Positions 9,007-16,467 of a DNA stretch of 64,000 bases are shown here, in pieces; the stretch's first letter is position 1; every line of letters begins with the position of its first letter. The DNA is from Bog-756 sp049517675 (GTDB taxonomy: Bacteria; Actinomycetota; Acidimicrobiia; Acidimicrobiales; RAAP-2): positions 62,001-126,000 of the forward strand of contig JBEKRV010000025.1 of the NCBI GenBank assembly GCA_049517675.1, read 5' to 3'. The notes beneath the pieces are model-generated. The model worked only from the letters and a program-made list of their open reading frames with translations, made no database searches and was not told the DNA's origin. Both the position numbers and the translations under genes were made by a program.

Positions 9007-9822
9007 ATGCCCGATCCGCGCTCCGCGCCGGTGACCGTCCCGAAGATCCGTGCCGCCAAGGTGCGTGACGGGCACGAGCCACTGGTGATGGTCACCGCCT
9101 ACGACGCTCCCGGCGCCCGTGTGGCCGACGCCGCGGGCGTCGACCTCATCCTCGTGGGCGACTCGGTGGCCAACGTGGTCCTCGGCTACGGGGACACCCT
9201 GCAGGTGACCATCGACGACATGGCCCACCATGTGGCCGCCGTGGCCCGGTCCCGCCCCGACGCGCTGATCGTGGGCGACCTGCCGTGGATGAGCTACCAC
9301 GTCGACACCGCCGACACCGTGCGCAACGCGGCCACCCTGATCCGTGCCGGCGCCCAGTGCGTGAAGCTGGAGGGTGGGGCCGTCCGTGCACCCATGGTCG
9401 AGGCGCTGGTCCGTGCGGAGATCCCGGTCATGGGGCACATCGGGCTGACGCCCCAGTCGGTCAACGCCTTCGGCGGGTTCCGGGTCCAGGCCCGCGACGA
9501 CGAGGCGGCGCAGCTGCTGGTGGAGGGGGCCTCGACCCTGGTCGGGGCGGGCATCTTCGCCGTCGTGGTCGAAGCCGTTCCCGAGAAGGTCGGCGCCGCC
9601 GTGACCGACGCGCTCGACGTGCCCACCATCGGGATCGGTGCCGGCCCCCACTGCGACGGACAGGTGCTGGTCATGCACGACCTGCTCGGCATCACGGTCA
9701 CGACCCCGAAGTTCGTGCGACGCTACGCCGAGCTCGGGGACGAGGCCACGGCCGCCGTCGCCGCGTACGCCGCCGACGTCCGGTCGGGCGCATTCCCGGC
9801 CGACGCGGAGGTGTACCACTGA
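9007..9822 (+). CDS. panB: 3-methyl-2-oxobutanoate hydroxymethyltransferase
   Basis: Transfers a hydroxymethyl group from methylenetetrahydrofolate to 2-oxoisovalerate to make ketopantoate, the first committed step of pantothenate/CoA synthesis. The 271-aa protein shows LVMVTAYDAPGARVADAAG and LILVGDSVANVVLGY (metal and substrate site), then GDLPWMSY, VKLEGG and GHIGLTPQS, all PanB landmarks. ATG 9007 is preceded by GAGGAGGAA at good spacing, although the frame is open to 8959. No panC or panD is in the window. Confidence 0.95.
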   Translation: MPDPRSAPVTVPKIRAAKVRDGHEPLVMVTAYDAPGARVADAAGVDLILVGDSVANVVLGYGDTLQVTIDDMAHHVAAVARSRPDALIVGDLPWMSYHVDTADTVRNAATLIRAGAQCVKLEGGAVRAPMVEALVRAEIPVMGHIGLTPQSVNAFGGFRVQARDDEAAQLLVEGASTLVGAGIFAVVVEAVPEKVGAAVTDALDVPTIGIGAGPHCDGQVLVMHDLLGITVTTPKFVRRYAELGDEATAAVAAYAADVRSGAFPADAEVYH

Positions 9823-9850
9823 CCGTCGGCTAGAGTGCTCTGGCTGTTCC

Positions 9851-9932
9851 GACCACCCCGCCGTACCCACAGGTGGTCGTCGTCAGAGTTCCGACCTGCC
9901 CCACGTCGTGGGGCTCGGGTGCAGAGCACCCG
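9851..9932 (+). promoter_or_regulatory. structured 5' leader of the rpsF operon
   Basis: Three hairpins can form in the 134 bp between panB and rpsF: GACCACC/GGTGGTC (9851-9857 with 9872-9878), CCCCAC/GTGGGG (9899-9904 with 9908-9913) and CGGGTGC/GCACCCG (9916-9922 with 9926-9932). rpsF-rpsR operons of many bacteria carry a leader bound by the S6:S18 dimer. I cannot confirm that this one matches that motif, so a role in feedback control is an inference. Confidence 0.4.
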
Positions 9933-9956
9933 ATCCAGAGGGAGGTGAGCCGTTAC

Positions 9957-10292
9957 ATGCGGCCATACGAAACCATGGTCATTTTCGATACCGGAGCCGA
10001 TGAGGCTGCGGTCAACGGGGTCCTCGACCGTGCCCTGGCCGCCCTGCGGGCCAAGGGTGGCAACCCCGGACGGGTGGAGCGCTGGGGACGTCGCACCTTC
10101 GCCTACGAACTCCAGCACAAGCGCGAGGGCTACTACGTGCTCATCGAGCTGAACGCCGAGCCGCCGGCCGTCGCCGACATGGAGCGGGTGCTGGTGCTGG
10201 CCGACGAGGTCCTTCGCCACAAGGTCATCCGCCTGCCCGACAAGGTGGCCGGCCGCCGTGCGGCCGCGGCCGCGGCCAACGGGGAGGGCTGA
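9957..10292 (+). CDS. rpsF: 30S ribosomal protein S6
   Basis: A 111-aa S6 protein that pairs with S18 on the platform of the 30S subunit. It begins MRPYETMVIFDTGAD and has the WGRRTFAYELQHKREGYYV segment typical of S6, with a short basic/Ala-rich end. ATG 9957 follows GGAGGTGAG (9941-9949); upstream codons in frame are leader sequence. First gene of rpsF-ssb-rpsR-rplI, with 2 bp to ssb. Confidence 0.96.
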   Translation: MRPYETMVIFDTGADEAAVNGVLDRALAALRAKGGNPGRVERWGRRTFAYELQHKREGYYVLIELNAEPPAVADMERVLVLADEVLRHKVIRLPDKVAGRRAAAAAANGEG

Positions 10293-10294
10293 CC

Positions 10295-10765
10295 ATGGCC
10301 GGAAACGCAGTCACGCTCGTGGGCAACATCACCCGCGATCCCGAGCTCCGGTTCACCAACACCGGGCAGGCCACCGCCAGCTTCGGACTCGCCGTCAACC
10401 GCCGGTGGCAGAACCGTCAGACCCAGGAGTGGGAGGAGGCGACCTCCTTCTTCGACGTGGTGTGCTGGCGTGAGATGGCCGAGAACGCCGCCGAGAGCCT
10501 CACCCGCGGCTCCCGGGTCATCGTGACGGGCCGCCTCGAGCAGCGCAGCTGGGAGACCCCGGACGGCGACAAGCGGTCCAAGGTCGAGGTGATCGCCGAC
10601 GAGATCGGGCCGAGCATCCGTTGGGCCACGGCCCAGGTCACCAAGAACGAGCGTCGGGCACCGGGCGAGGGCCCGTCGGCCGGTGGCGGCGGACGGGGCG
10701 GGCAGTCGAATGGGGGCGGCGGACCCGCCGACTCCGGGTACGGATACAGCGAGGAGCCTTTCTAG
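10295..10765 (+). CDS. ssb: single-stranded DNA-binding protein
   Basis: A 156-aa SSB. The N-terminal OB fold (residues 1-115) starts MAGNAVTLVGNITRDPELRF and has the WRE.AENAAESL..GSRVIVTGRLEQRSWE region. A Gly/Ser-rich linker follows, ending in the acidic tip SEEPF that recruits replication and repair partners (DDIPF in E. coli). It lies 2 bp after rpsF and 2 bp before rpsR. Confidence 0.96.
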   Translation: MAGNAVTLVGNITRDPELRFTNTGQATASFGLAVNRRWQNRQTQEWEEATSFFDVVCWREMAENAAESLTRGSRVIVTGRLEQRSWETPDGDKRSKVEVIADEIGPSIRWATAQVTKNERRAPGEGPSAGGGGRGGQSNGGGGPADSGYGYSEEPF

Positions 10766-10767
10766 TC

Positions 10768-11286
10768 ATGGCCAGGAACAACGATCGTGGAGGCAGCACC
10801 GCTCGACGCGCGCCCAAGGACACCGGGCGTCGGGTCAAGAAGAAGCCCTGCGCACTGTGCAAGGACCGGGTGGAGTGGGTCGACTACAAGGACGTGGCCA
10901 TGCTCCGCAAGTACATGAGCGACCGGGGCAAGATCCGTGCCCGCCGGGTGTCGGGCAACTGCACCCAGCACCAACGTGACGTGGCCATCGCAATCAAGAC
11001 AGCCCGCGAGCTCATCCTGCTGCCCTACACGCAGCGGACCACGACCGAGCGCCCGGGTGGCCGCGGCGGCCGGGGTGGTCGGGACGGAGGGTTCGCCGGC
11101 GGCGGAGGCCGCCGTGGTCGCGACGAGGAGCGCACGCTCGGCGAGGAGGGCGCGTCGACCGCCATCCCCGACGGTGCGCCCCCGCTCGACGAGCCGGTCG
11201 AGGTGATGGAGGTCGACGTCGTGGAGCTCGACAACGGAGACGAGCTGGTCCTCGTGGAGCCGCTCGACGAGGCGGGTGAGGAGTGA
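10768..11286 (+). CDS. rpsR: 30S ribosomal protein S18 with long C-terminal extension
   Basis: Residues ~20-90 are a normal zinc-type S18: CALC (C28, C31) with C65 and H68, RKYMSDRGKI and the IKTARELILLPYT end. S18 is usually 75-90 aa; this one is 172 aa. The extra ~80 residues are a Gly/Arg-rich stretch (RGGRGGRDGG, about 97-118) followed by a strongly acidic end (about 119-172). The frame runs cleanly into the rplI start, where its TGA shares one base with the ATG, so the tail is coding and not a missed stop. Start ATG 10768 fits the 2-bp gap after ssb. Confidence 0.93.
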   Translation: MARNNDRGGSTARRAPKDTGRRVKKKPCALCKDRVEWVDYKDVAMLRKYMSDRGKIRARRVSGNCTQHQRDVAIAIKTARELILLPYTQRTTTERPGGRGGRGGRDGGFAGGGGRRGRDEERTLGEEGASTAIPDGAPPLDEPVEVMEVDVVELDNGDELVLVEPLDEAGEE

Positions 11287-11732
11287 TGAAGGTCCTCCTC
11301 CGCAGTGACGTCGACGGAGTGGGCAAGCGTGGCGACATCATCGACGTCGCCGGCGGCTTCGCCCGCAACCACCTGCTCCCGGCAGGCAAGGCCATCCTGG
11401 CCACGGAAGGTGTCGAGGCCCAGGGCGCCGCTATGCGCCGGTCGCGGGACCTCCGGGACGCGCGAGACCGTGAAGGCTCCGAGACGGTGGCCAAGACCCT
11501 GGTGGGCAACACGATCACCATCTCGGCCCGTGCCAGCAACGGCAAGCTCTTCGGTTCGGTCAGCGCGGCCGACATCGTGCGTCACGTCGAGGAGCAGTAC
11601 GGGGCGGTCATCGACCGCAACGACCTGGTGCTCGAGGAGCCGATCAAGTCGGTGGGCGAGCACAACGTGCGGGTCCAGCTGGTGGGAGGCGTCGTGTTCG
11701 AGTTGACCGTCGACGTGGTCCCCGAGGGCTGA
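11286..11732 (+). CDS. rplI: 50S ribosomal protein L9
   Basis: A 148-aa L9 protein at the base of the L1 stalk. The N-terminal domain MKVLLRSDV..VGKRGDIIDVAGGFARNHLLPAGKA is a clear signature, followed by the connecting helix and the C-terminal domain with TISARASNGKLFGSV. I chose ATG 11286, which overlaps the rpsR TGA by one base (TGATG); a GTG one codon upstream is less likely. A strong hairpin follows at 11767. Confidence 0.96.
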   Translation: MKVLLRSDVDGVGKRGDIIDVAGGFARNHLLPAGKAILATEGVEAQGAAMRRSRDLRDARDREGSETVAKTLVGNTITISARASNGKLFGSVSAADIVRHVEEQYGAVIDRNDLVLEEPIKSVGEHNVRVQLVGGVVFELTVDVVPEG

Positions 11733-11766
11733 GCCCAGCCGGCCCGACGGGGCCCCGAGCGTTGCC

Positions 11767-11805
11767 GGATGCCCCGGAGCCCACTGCGCCCCGGGGCATC
11801 CTTCT
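11767..11805 (+). terminator. Rho-independent-like terminator after rplI
   Basis: GGATGCCCCGG (11767-11777) pairs exactly with CCGGGGCATCC (11791-11801) around a 13-nt loop, followed by TTCTGT. It sits 35 bp after the rplI stop and before the convergent repeat-protein gene, so it probably ends the ribosomal operon. Confidence 0.75.
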
Positions 11806-11853
11806 GTCCCGGGGGGCGTCAGGGACGCCGGGACGCCGGAACGAGAGCTCCGG

Positions 11854-13455
11854 TCAGCAGGCGCCCGTGACCCGGTCGGGGACGGCCACGGAACACGAGA
11901 AGGGTCGTTGGACCCACGTGGCGATCCCGGTGATCGGGGCACCCGCTGTGCGGTGGCTCGAATCCAGGGATCCGGCGAACGGGACGCCGAAGGCGAAGAC
12001 ACCGCCGTCGGAACCCGCCATCCAGTAGCCGGTCCCCTGCGCGTCGGCGGCGATACCGACGATCGCGCCGAGGAAGGTGGCTGCGGTGGGCGCCGCGACC
12101 GAGCCGGAGTCGACGGCGTCGCCGAACACGGCAACTGCTCCGTCCCGGTCGGCCACGGTGTAGCCGCCCCCGTCGGGACTCGCCACGATGCCGACCACCC
12201 GTGCCAGCCCTCCGCCCACGGCGGAACCGTGGAAGACCGCGTCGCCGAAGGCGAACACCCCGCCGTCGGCACCCACCAGCCAGTAGCCGCCGCCGTCGGC
12301 CGTGGCGGCCATGTCCACGATCGGCCCGGCCGGCGAGATCCCCGATGCCGGCAGCGACCCGTGGAAGACCGCGTCGCCGAAGGCGAACACCCCGCCGTCG
12401 GCACCCACCAGCCAGTAGCCGCCGCCGTCGGCCGTGGCGTCCATACCCACGATCGGCCCGGCCGGGACGATGCCTCGCCCGGGGATCGACCCCTCGTAGG
12501 GGGCACTCCCGAAGGCGAACACCCCGCCGTCCGCACCCACCAGCCAGTACCCCTCGTCGCCGATGGTCGTGGTGATCCCGACGATCGGGGCAGCGGGCGT
12601 GACGTGGCTGGCGGTGAGCGATCCGTGGGAGACGGCGGAGCCGAAGGTGTAGACGTCGCCGTCGGCCCCGGTCAGCAGGTAGTCGATCGACCCGGTCACT
12701 GTCAGTCCGTTCGCCAGGAAGCCGAAGGACCCCGAGAGATCGGTGTCGCCGGCGTAGTCGGCATAGACCCCGTAGGACCGACCCCCGGGCAACGCCGAGT
12801 CGGGGATCGAACAGGTCCCGGTCCCACCGGAGAGCGTCACGGTGCAGAAGAGACCGTCGACGCCGATCTGCACCGTCTCGCCGTCCGGTACCGCCTCACC
12901 CAGGCCGGTGGTGACGACGACCGTGAAGACGACGCTCGACTCGTAGCCCGACGCGACCGTTGTCGAGTTGGCCGTCAGGGTCGTCGTGGTGGAGTCCTGG
13001 CCGACGGTCAGACCGGTCGGGGCGCTGCCGACGGAGCCTCCGAAGGAGGTGCTGCCGGCGTAGTCGGCAGCGATCGGATACGGCCCACCGGCCGCCAGGG
13101 CGGTGTCGGCGACGGTGCAGGCGCCGGTGCCACCGGTCAGGGTCGCGGTGCAGGTCGCGGTTCCCGGCCCGGTGCCCACGGTGACGGGCACGGTCGTGCC
13201 GTCGGGGACGGGATCCCCTTCTGCCTCCGGGGTCACGGTAACCGTGAGGACGGCGGCGGACTCGCCGCCGTAGACAACCGAGGTCGTCGAGACTCCGACC
13301 GTGGTGGTGGTCGTGACCGGGGTCGTGGGGTCGGCGACGGCGTCCGGGGAGCCGATCCCTCCGAGTCCGATCTGGGCGACGGCGGTCAGGAACAGGACCG
13401 CGAGGGCCGTTCGTGCAGACATCGTCCTGCACTTCCCCGGGAGGGGCTCGTTCAT
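11854..13455 (-). CDS. secreted Ig-like/six-repeat GYWL protein
   Basis: A 533-aa exported protein. A basic start and hydrophobic segment (ALAVLFLTAVAQIGLGG) form the signal peptide; two bacterial Ig-like domains follow (each with L..GTG.C and YAG..FG/DLSGS). The C-terminal half has six repeats of about 42-45 residues, most built on GYWLVGADGGVFAFG. Six such blades suggest a beta-propeller, but this is inference. Start ATG 13455 (MNEPLPG) has GGAGGA upstream. Two neighbouring repeats share a 79-bp identical stretch (12229-12307 and 12361-12439, period 132 bp), a recent internal duplication. A sister protein is at 57590-59245. Function unknown; surface or matrix protein is plausible. Confidence 0.8.
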   Translation of the reverse strand: MNEPLPGKCRTMSARTALAVLFLTAVAQIGLGGIGSPDAVADPTTPVTTTTTVGVSTTSVVYGGESAAVLTVTVTPEAEGDPVPDGTTVPVTVGTGPGTATCTATLTGGTGACTVADTALAAGGPYPIAADYAGSTSFGGSVGSAPTGLTVGQDSTTTTLTANSTTVASGYESSVVFTVVVTTGLGEAVPDGETVQIGVDGLFCTVTLSGGTGTCSIPDSALPGGRSYGVYADYAGDTDLSGSFGFLANGLTVTGSIDYLLTGADGDVYTFGSAVSHGSLTASHVTPAAPIVGITTTIGDEGYWLVGADGGVFAFGSAPYEGSIPGRGIVPAGPIVGMDATADGGGYWLVGADGGVFAFGDAVFHGSLPASGISPAGPIVDMAATADGGGYWLVGADGGVFAFGDAVFHGSAVGGGLARVVGIVASPDGGGYTVADRDGAVAVFGDAVDSGSVAAPTAATFLGAIVGIAADAQGTGYWMAGSDGGVFAFGVPFAGSLDSSHRTAGAPITGIATWVQRPFSCSVAVPDRVTGAC

Positions 13456-13943
13456 GGGGTCCTCCAGGTGGCTCGGTGTGCTCACCACCCGACCTCCCCG
13501 GCATACGGGAGTGTGCCGGGGACAGCCGGTCCGCTCACCGGGAGTCGGGCTGGGTGTCGGGTGTCGGGTGGTCCTCTTCCATCGTCAGGGGTGATCGTCG
13601 GAAGCGCAAGTCCCTCCCGATCTGTACACACAATGTGTGTACCGGGTGAGAGTGATTCGCCGAGCCTTCGTTCGACACATCCGAACCGGGTGGGCTCGAC
13701 AGTCGACGGGAACCGGCGCACCGGCGACGAGGCCGGGTGGCGAGGCGACCCACCATGCGCACCACTGTCACAGCTGGCGGCCATCATGGGGCGATGCCTC
13801 GTTGCGACGGAGACACCCCTGACGCGACGTCGGTCCTCAGCCCGACCCGGGTTGTCCACCTTCGGTCCACAGGCCCCAGCCGTGCTTTCCCCAGGAAGAT
13901 GCTCTTACGCTCCACAGGGCAGATGGGTGAGGGTTGACCCACC
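13456..13943. other. 488-bp divergent intergenic region
   Basis: This space between the repeat-protein gene and dnaB holds no convincing gene on either strand: the open frames lack family features and start signals. It contains the palindrome at 13624-13642 and a relatively AT-rich stretch around 13900-13930 just upstream of dnaB. I see no cluster of DnaA boxes. Confidence 0.6.
13624..13642. promoter_or_regulatory. perfect palindromic operator candidate
   Basis: GTACACACAATGTGTGTAC: 8-bp arms that are exact reverse complements around AAT. It lies 168 bp upstream of the repeat-protein start and 301 bp upstream of dnaB. The shape suits a dimeric repressor such as a GntR or TetR protein; the protein is not identifiable. 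Confidence 0.5.
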
Positions 13944-15332
13944 ATGGTCCAGGCCTTCGATGACGCACCACCCCGACGACTGCTCACGCCCCGACCGGGC
14001 GGGGTCGGCTCGGCCGGGCGGGTGCCACCGCACAACCTCGAGGCGGAGGAGTCCGTACTCGGGGCGATGCTCCTCTCCCGCGACGCCATCGCCGTTGCCC
14101 TCGAGACCTGCAGGGCCGAGGACTTCTACAAGGCCTCCCACGGCTACATCTTCGAGGCGATCACCTCCCTGTACGGTCGGGGCGAGCCCGCCGACTGGGT
14201 GACCGTCACCGAGGAGCTGCGCCGCCGCGAGCTGCTCGAGTCGATCGGCGACACCTCGGTGTTCGTGACCCTCCAGGCCAACACGCCCTCCGTCGGCAAT
14301 GCCGAGTACTACGCCAAGATCGTCGAGGAGCTGGCCCTGCTCCGACGGTTGGTGGCGGTGGCGGGCGAGATCTCCGAGCTCGGCTACAGCGTTCCCTCCG
14401 ATGTCTCGGAGGTCCTCGACCGCGCCGAAAGCATGGTCTTCGATGTGGCCCAGCGCCGGGTGGTCGACTCCATGACCCCGCTCGAGGACCTGCTCGGCGC
14501 CACCCTCGACCATCTGGAGCATCTGTTCAGCAGGAGCGAGACCGTGACCGGGCTGGCCACCGGCTACACCGATCTCGACGAGCAGCTGGCCGGGCTCCAG
14601 CCCTCGAACCTGGTCGTGGTGGGCGCCCGCCCGGCCATGGGGAAGACGGCCTTCGCACTGGGCATGGTGGCCAATGCCGGTGTCAAGCTGAAGAAGCCGG
14701 TCCTGCTGTTCTCGCTGGAGATGAGCCACATGGAGCTGACCCAGCGACTGTTGAGCTCCGAGGCCCGTGTCGACGCCGGGCGGATGCGGACCGGGAAGCT
14801 CCGCGAAGCCGATTGGCCGAAGATCGGCAACGCCATCAGCCGGATGAGCGAGGCGCCCATCTACATCGACGACAACCCGAACCTGACCGTCATGGACATC
14901 CGGGCCCGGGCCCGCCGCCTCAAGAGCCGTCAGGGGCTCAGCCTCGTGGTCGTCGACTACCTGCAGTTGATGACCGGACGGCACGGGTCCGAGAACCGCC
15001 AGGTCGAGGTGTCCGAGATCAGCCGGGGCCTCAAGATCCTCGCCCGCGAGCTCGAGGTGCCGGTGGTGGCACTGTCCCAGCTGTCCCGGTCACTGGAAGG
15101 CCGTCCGGACAAGCGGCCGATGCTGGCCGACCTGCGCGAGTCGGGCTCGATCGAGCAGGACGCCGACGTCGTCCTCTTCCTCTACCGCGACGAGGTCTAC
15201 AACCCCGACGCCACCGAGACCCAGGGCACCGCCGAGGTCATCGTGGCCAAGCACCGCAACGGTCCGACCGGAACGACGCGCCTGGCCTTCATCGGCCACC
15301 ACGCCCGGTTCGACAACATGGCGAGGGTCTGA
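13944..15332 (+). CDS. dnaB: replicative DNA helicase DnaB
   Basis: A 462-aa hexameric helicase that unwinds the fork. The N-terminal domain has PHNLEAEESVLGAMLL, and the RecA-like C-terminal domain has the Walker A GARPAMGKTAFAL, LFSLEMSHMEL, VVVDYLQLM (Walker B) and ALSQLSRSLE motifs. Length and continuity show no intein, unlike many actinobacterial DnaB proteins. Start ATG 13944. Position after rplI is the standard actinobacterial order. Confidence 0.96.
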   Translation: MVQAFDDAPPRRLLTPRPGGVGSAGRVPPHNLEAEESVLGAMLLSRDAIAVALETCRAEDFYKASHGYIFEAITSLYGRGEPADWVTVTEELRRRELLESIGDTSVFVTLQANTPSVGNAEYYAKIVEELALLRRLVAVAGEISELGYSVPSDVSEVLDRAESMVFDVAQRRVVDSMTPLEDLLGATLDHLEHLFSRSETVTGLATGYTDLDEQLAGLQPSNLVVVGARPAMGKTAFALGMVANAGVKLKKPVLLFSLEMSHMELTQRLLSSEARVDAGRMRTGKLREADWPKIGNAISRMSEAPIYIDDNPNLTVMDIRARARRLKSRQGLSLVVVDYLQLMTGRHGSENRQVEVSEISRGLKILARELEVPVVALSQLSRSLEGRPDKRPMLADLRESGSIEQDADVVLFLYRDEVYNPDATETQGTAEVIVAKHRNGPTGTTRLAFIGHHARFDNMARV

Positions 15333-15348
15333 CCCGCGCCGTCGCGGG
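15333..15348 (+). terminator. weak hairpin after dnaB
   Basis: CCCGCG and CGCGGG pair around a 4-nt loop immediately after the dnaB stop. There is no T tract, so terminator function is only possible. Confidence 0.3.
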
Positions 15349-15377
15349 GCCGGTGCGTCCGGTGGTAGTACTGCGCC

Positions 15378-16301
15378 ATGGACATGCGTCGAATCGGATC
15401 GCTCGAGGTATCCGTCATCGGACTCGGGACCAACAACTTCGGATTCTTCATGGAAGAGGACGCGGTGCCCCCGGTGGTGGATGCCGCCCTCGAGGCGGGC
15501 ATCAACTTCTTCGACACGGCCGACTCCTATCTGGAGAGCGAGCCCCGTCTGGCCAAGGCGCTCGGCGGACGTCGTGACCAGGTCGTGCTCGCCACCAAAT
15601 TCGGCAGCCCCGTCGACGGCGGCACGGGCGGCGCGGCACCCGGGTACGTGCGGACAGCAGTCGAGCGCAGCCTCGGACGACTCGGCACGGACCGGATCGA
15701 CCTCTACCAACTCCATCGGCCCGATCCGGAGACGCCCATCGCCGACACGCTGGGCGTCCTCGACGAGCTCGTGCGCGAGGGCAAGGTCATCGAGATCGGG
15801 TGCTCGAACTTCTCGGCGGCCCAGTTGCGCGAGGCGGAGGCCGCCACCCGTTCCGGGGGCGCCCACTTCGCCACGGTCCAGAACCAGTGGAACCTGCTGC
15901 ACCGCGAGGACGAGGCCGACGCCGTCGCCGAGTGCGAGCGGCTCGGCATCGGCTATCTGCCCTACTATCCGCTGGCCAGCGGCGTCCTCTCCGGCAAGTA
16001 CACCAGGGGCGAAGAGGCACCCCCCGGGACCCGACTGGTCCACTTCGGCGACAGAGGTGGCGGTGCCCTGTCCGACCGGAACTTCGACATCGTGGATGCC
16101 GCCACGAAGTGGGCCGGCGAGCGGGGCCACAGCGTGCTCGAGCTCGCCCTGGCGTGGCTGGCGGCCAAGCCGGTCGTGGCCTCGGTGATCGCCGGAGCCA
16201 CCAAGCCCGAGCAGGTGCGGGCCAACGTCGTCGCCGCCGACTGGAGGCTCACGCCGGGTGAGGTGGCGGAGATCGACGCACTGGCGCCGGTCGGGAACTG
16301 A
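15378..16301 (+). CDS. aldo/keto reductase
   Basis: A 307-aa NADPH-type AKR with a TIM-barrel pattern: INFFDTADSYLESEPRLAKAL carries the catalytic Asp and Tyr, DRIDLYQLHRPDP the conserved His strand, and IEIGCSNFSAAQL and ASVIAGATKPEQVRAN the cofactor-side motifs. Substrate cannot be told. ATG 15378 gives MDMRRIGSLEVS. It stands alone 45 bp after dnaB. Confidence 0.88.
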   Translation: MDMRRIGSLEVSVIGLGTNNFGFFMEEDAVPPVVDAALEAGINFFDTADSYLESEPRLAKALGGRRDQVVLATKFGSPVDGGTGGAAPGYVRTAVERSLGRLGTDRIDLYQLHRPDPETPIADTLGVLDELVREGKVIEIGCSNFSAAQLREAEAATRSGGAHFATVQNQWNLLHREDEADAVAECERLGIGYLPYYPLASGVLSGKYTRGEEAPPGTRLVHFGDRGGGALSDRNFDIVDAATKWAGERGHSVLELALAWLAAKPVVASVIAGATKPEQVRANVVAADWRLTPGEVAEIDALAPVGN

Positions 16302-16467
16302 CCGGGGCACCTCTGCCCGCTCGGTCCGGCGCCCGCCCGCCGGCCGCGGCGGTAGCGGGCGCACCGCGCGCCGCGCCGTCCCGGACACCGGCCGCGCACG
16401 CACCCTCTCGTCCTGCGGGGCCGGGCACCTTGGTACGCTCTGAGTAGTTTGAGCCAGGGGGGTGACC

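Noticed and set aside
12229..12439. CRISPR-like array
   Set aside because: The repeated units are coding repeats of the secreted protein in one frame; spacing and content do not fit a CRISPR.
13456..13943. Replication origin near dnaB
   Set aside because: No cluster of TTATCCACA-like DnaA boxes and no dnaA/dnaN genes; only isolated TCCAC-type fragments are present.
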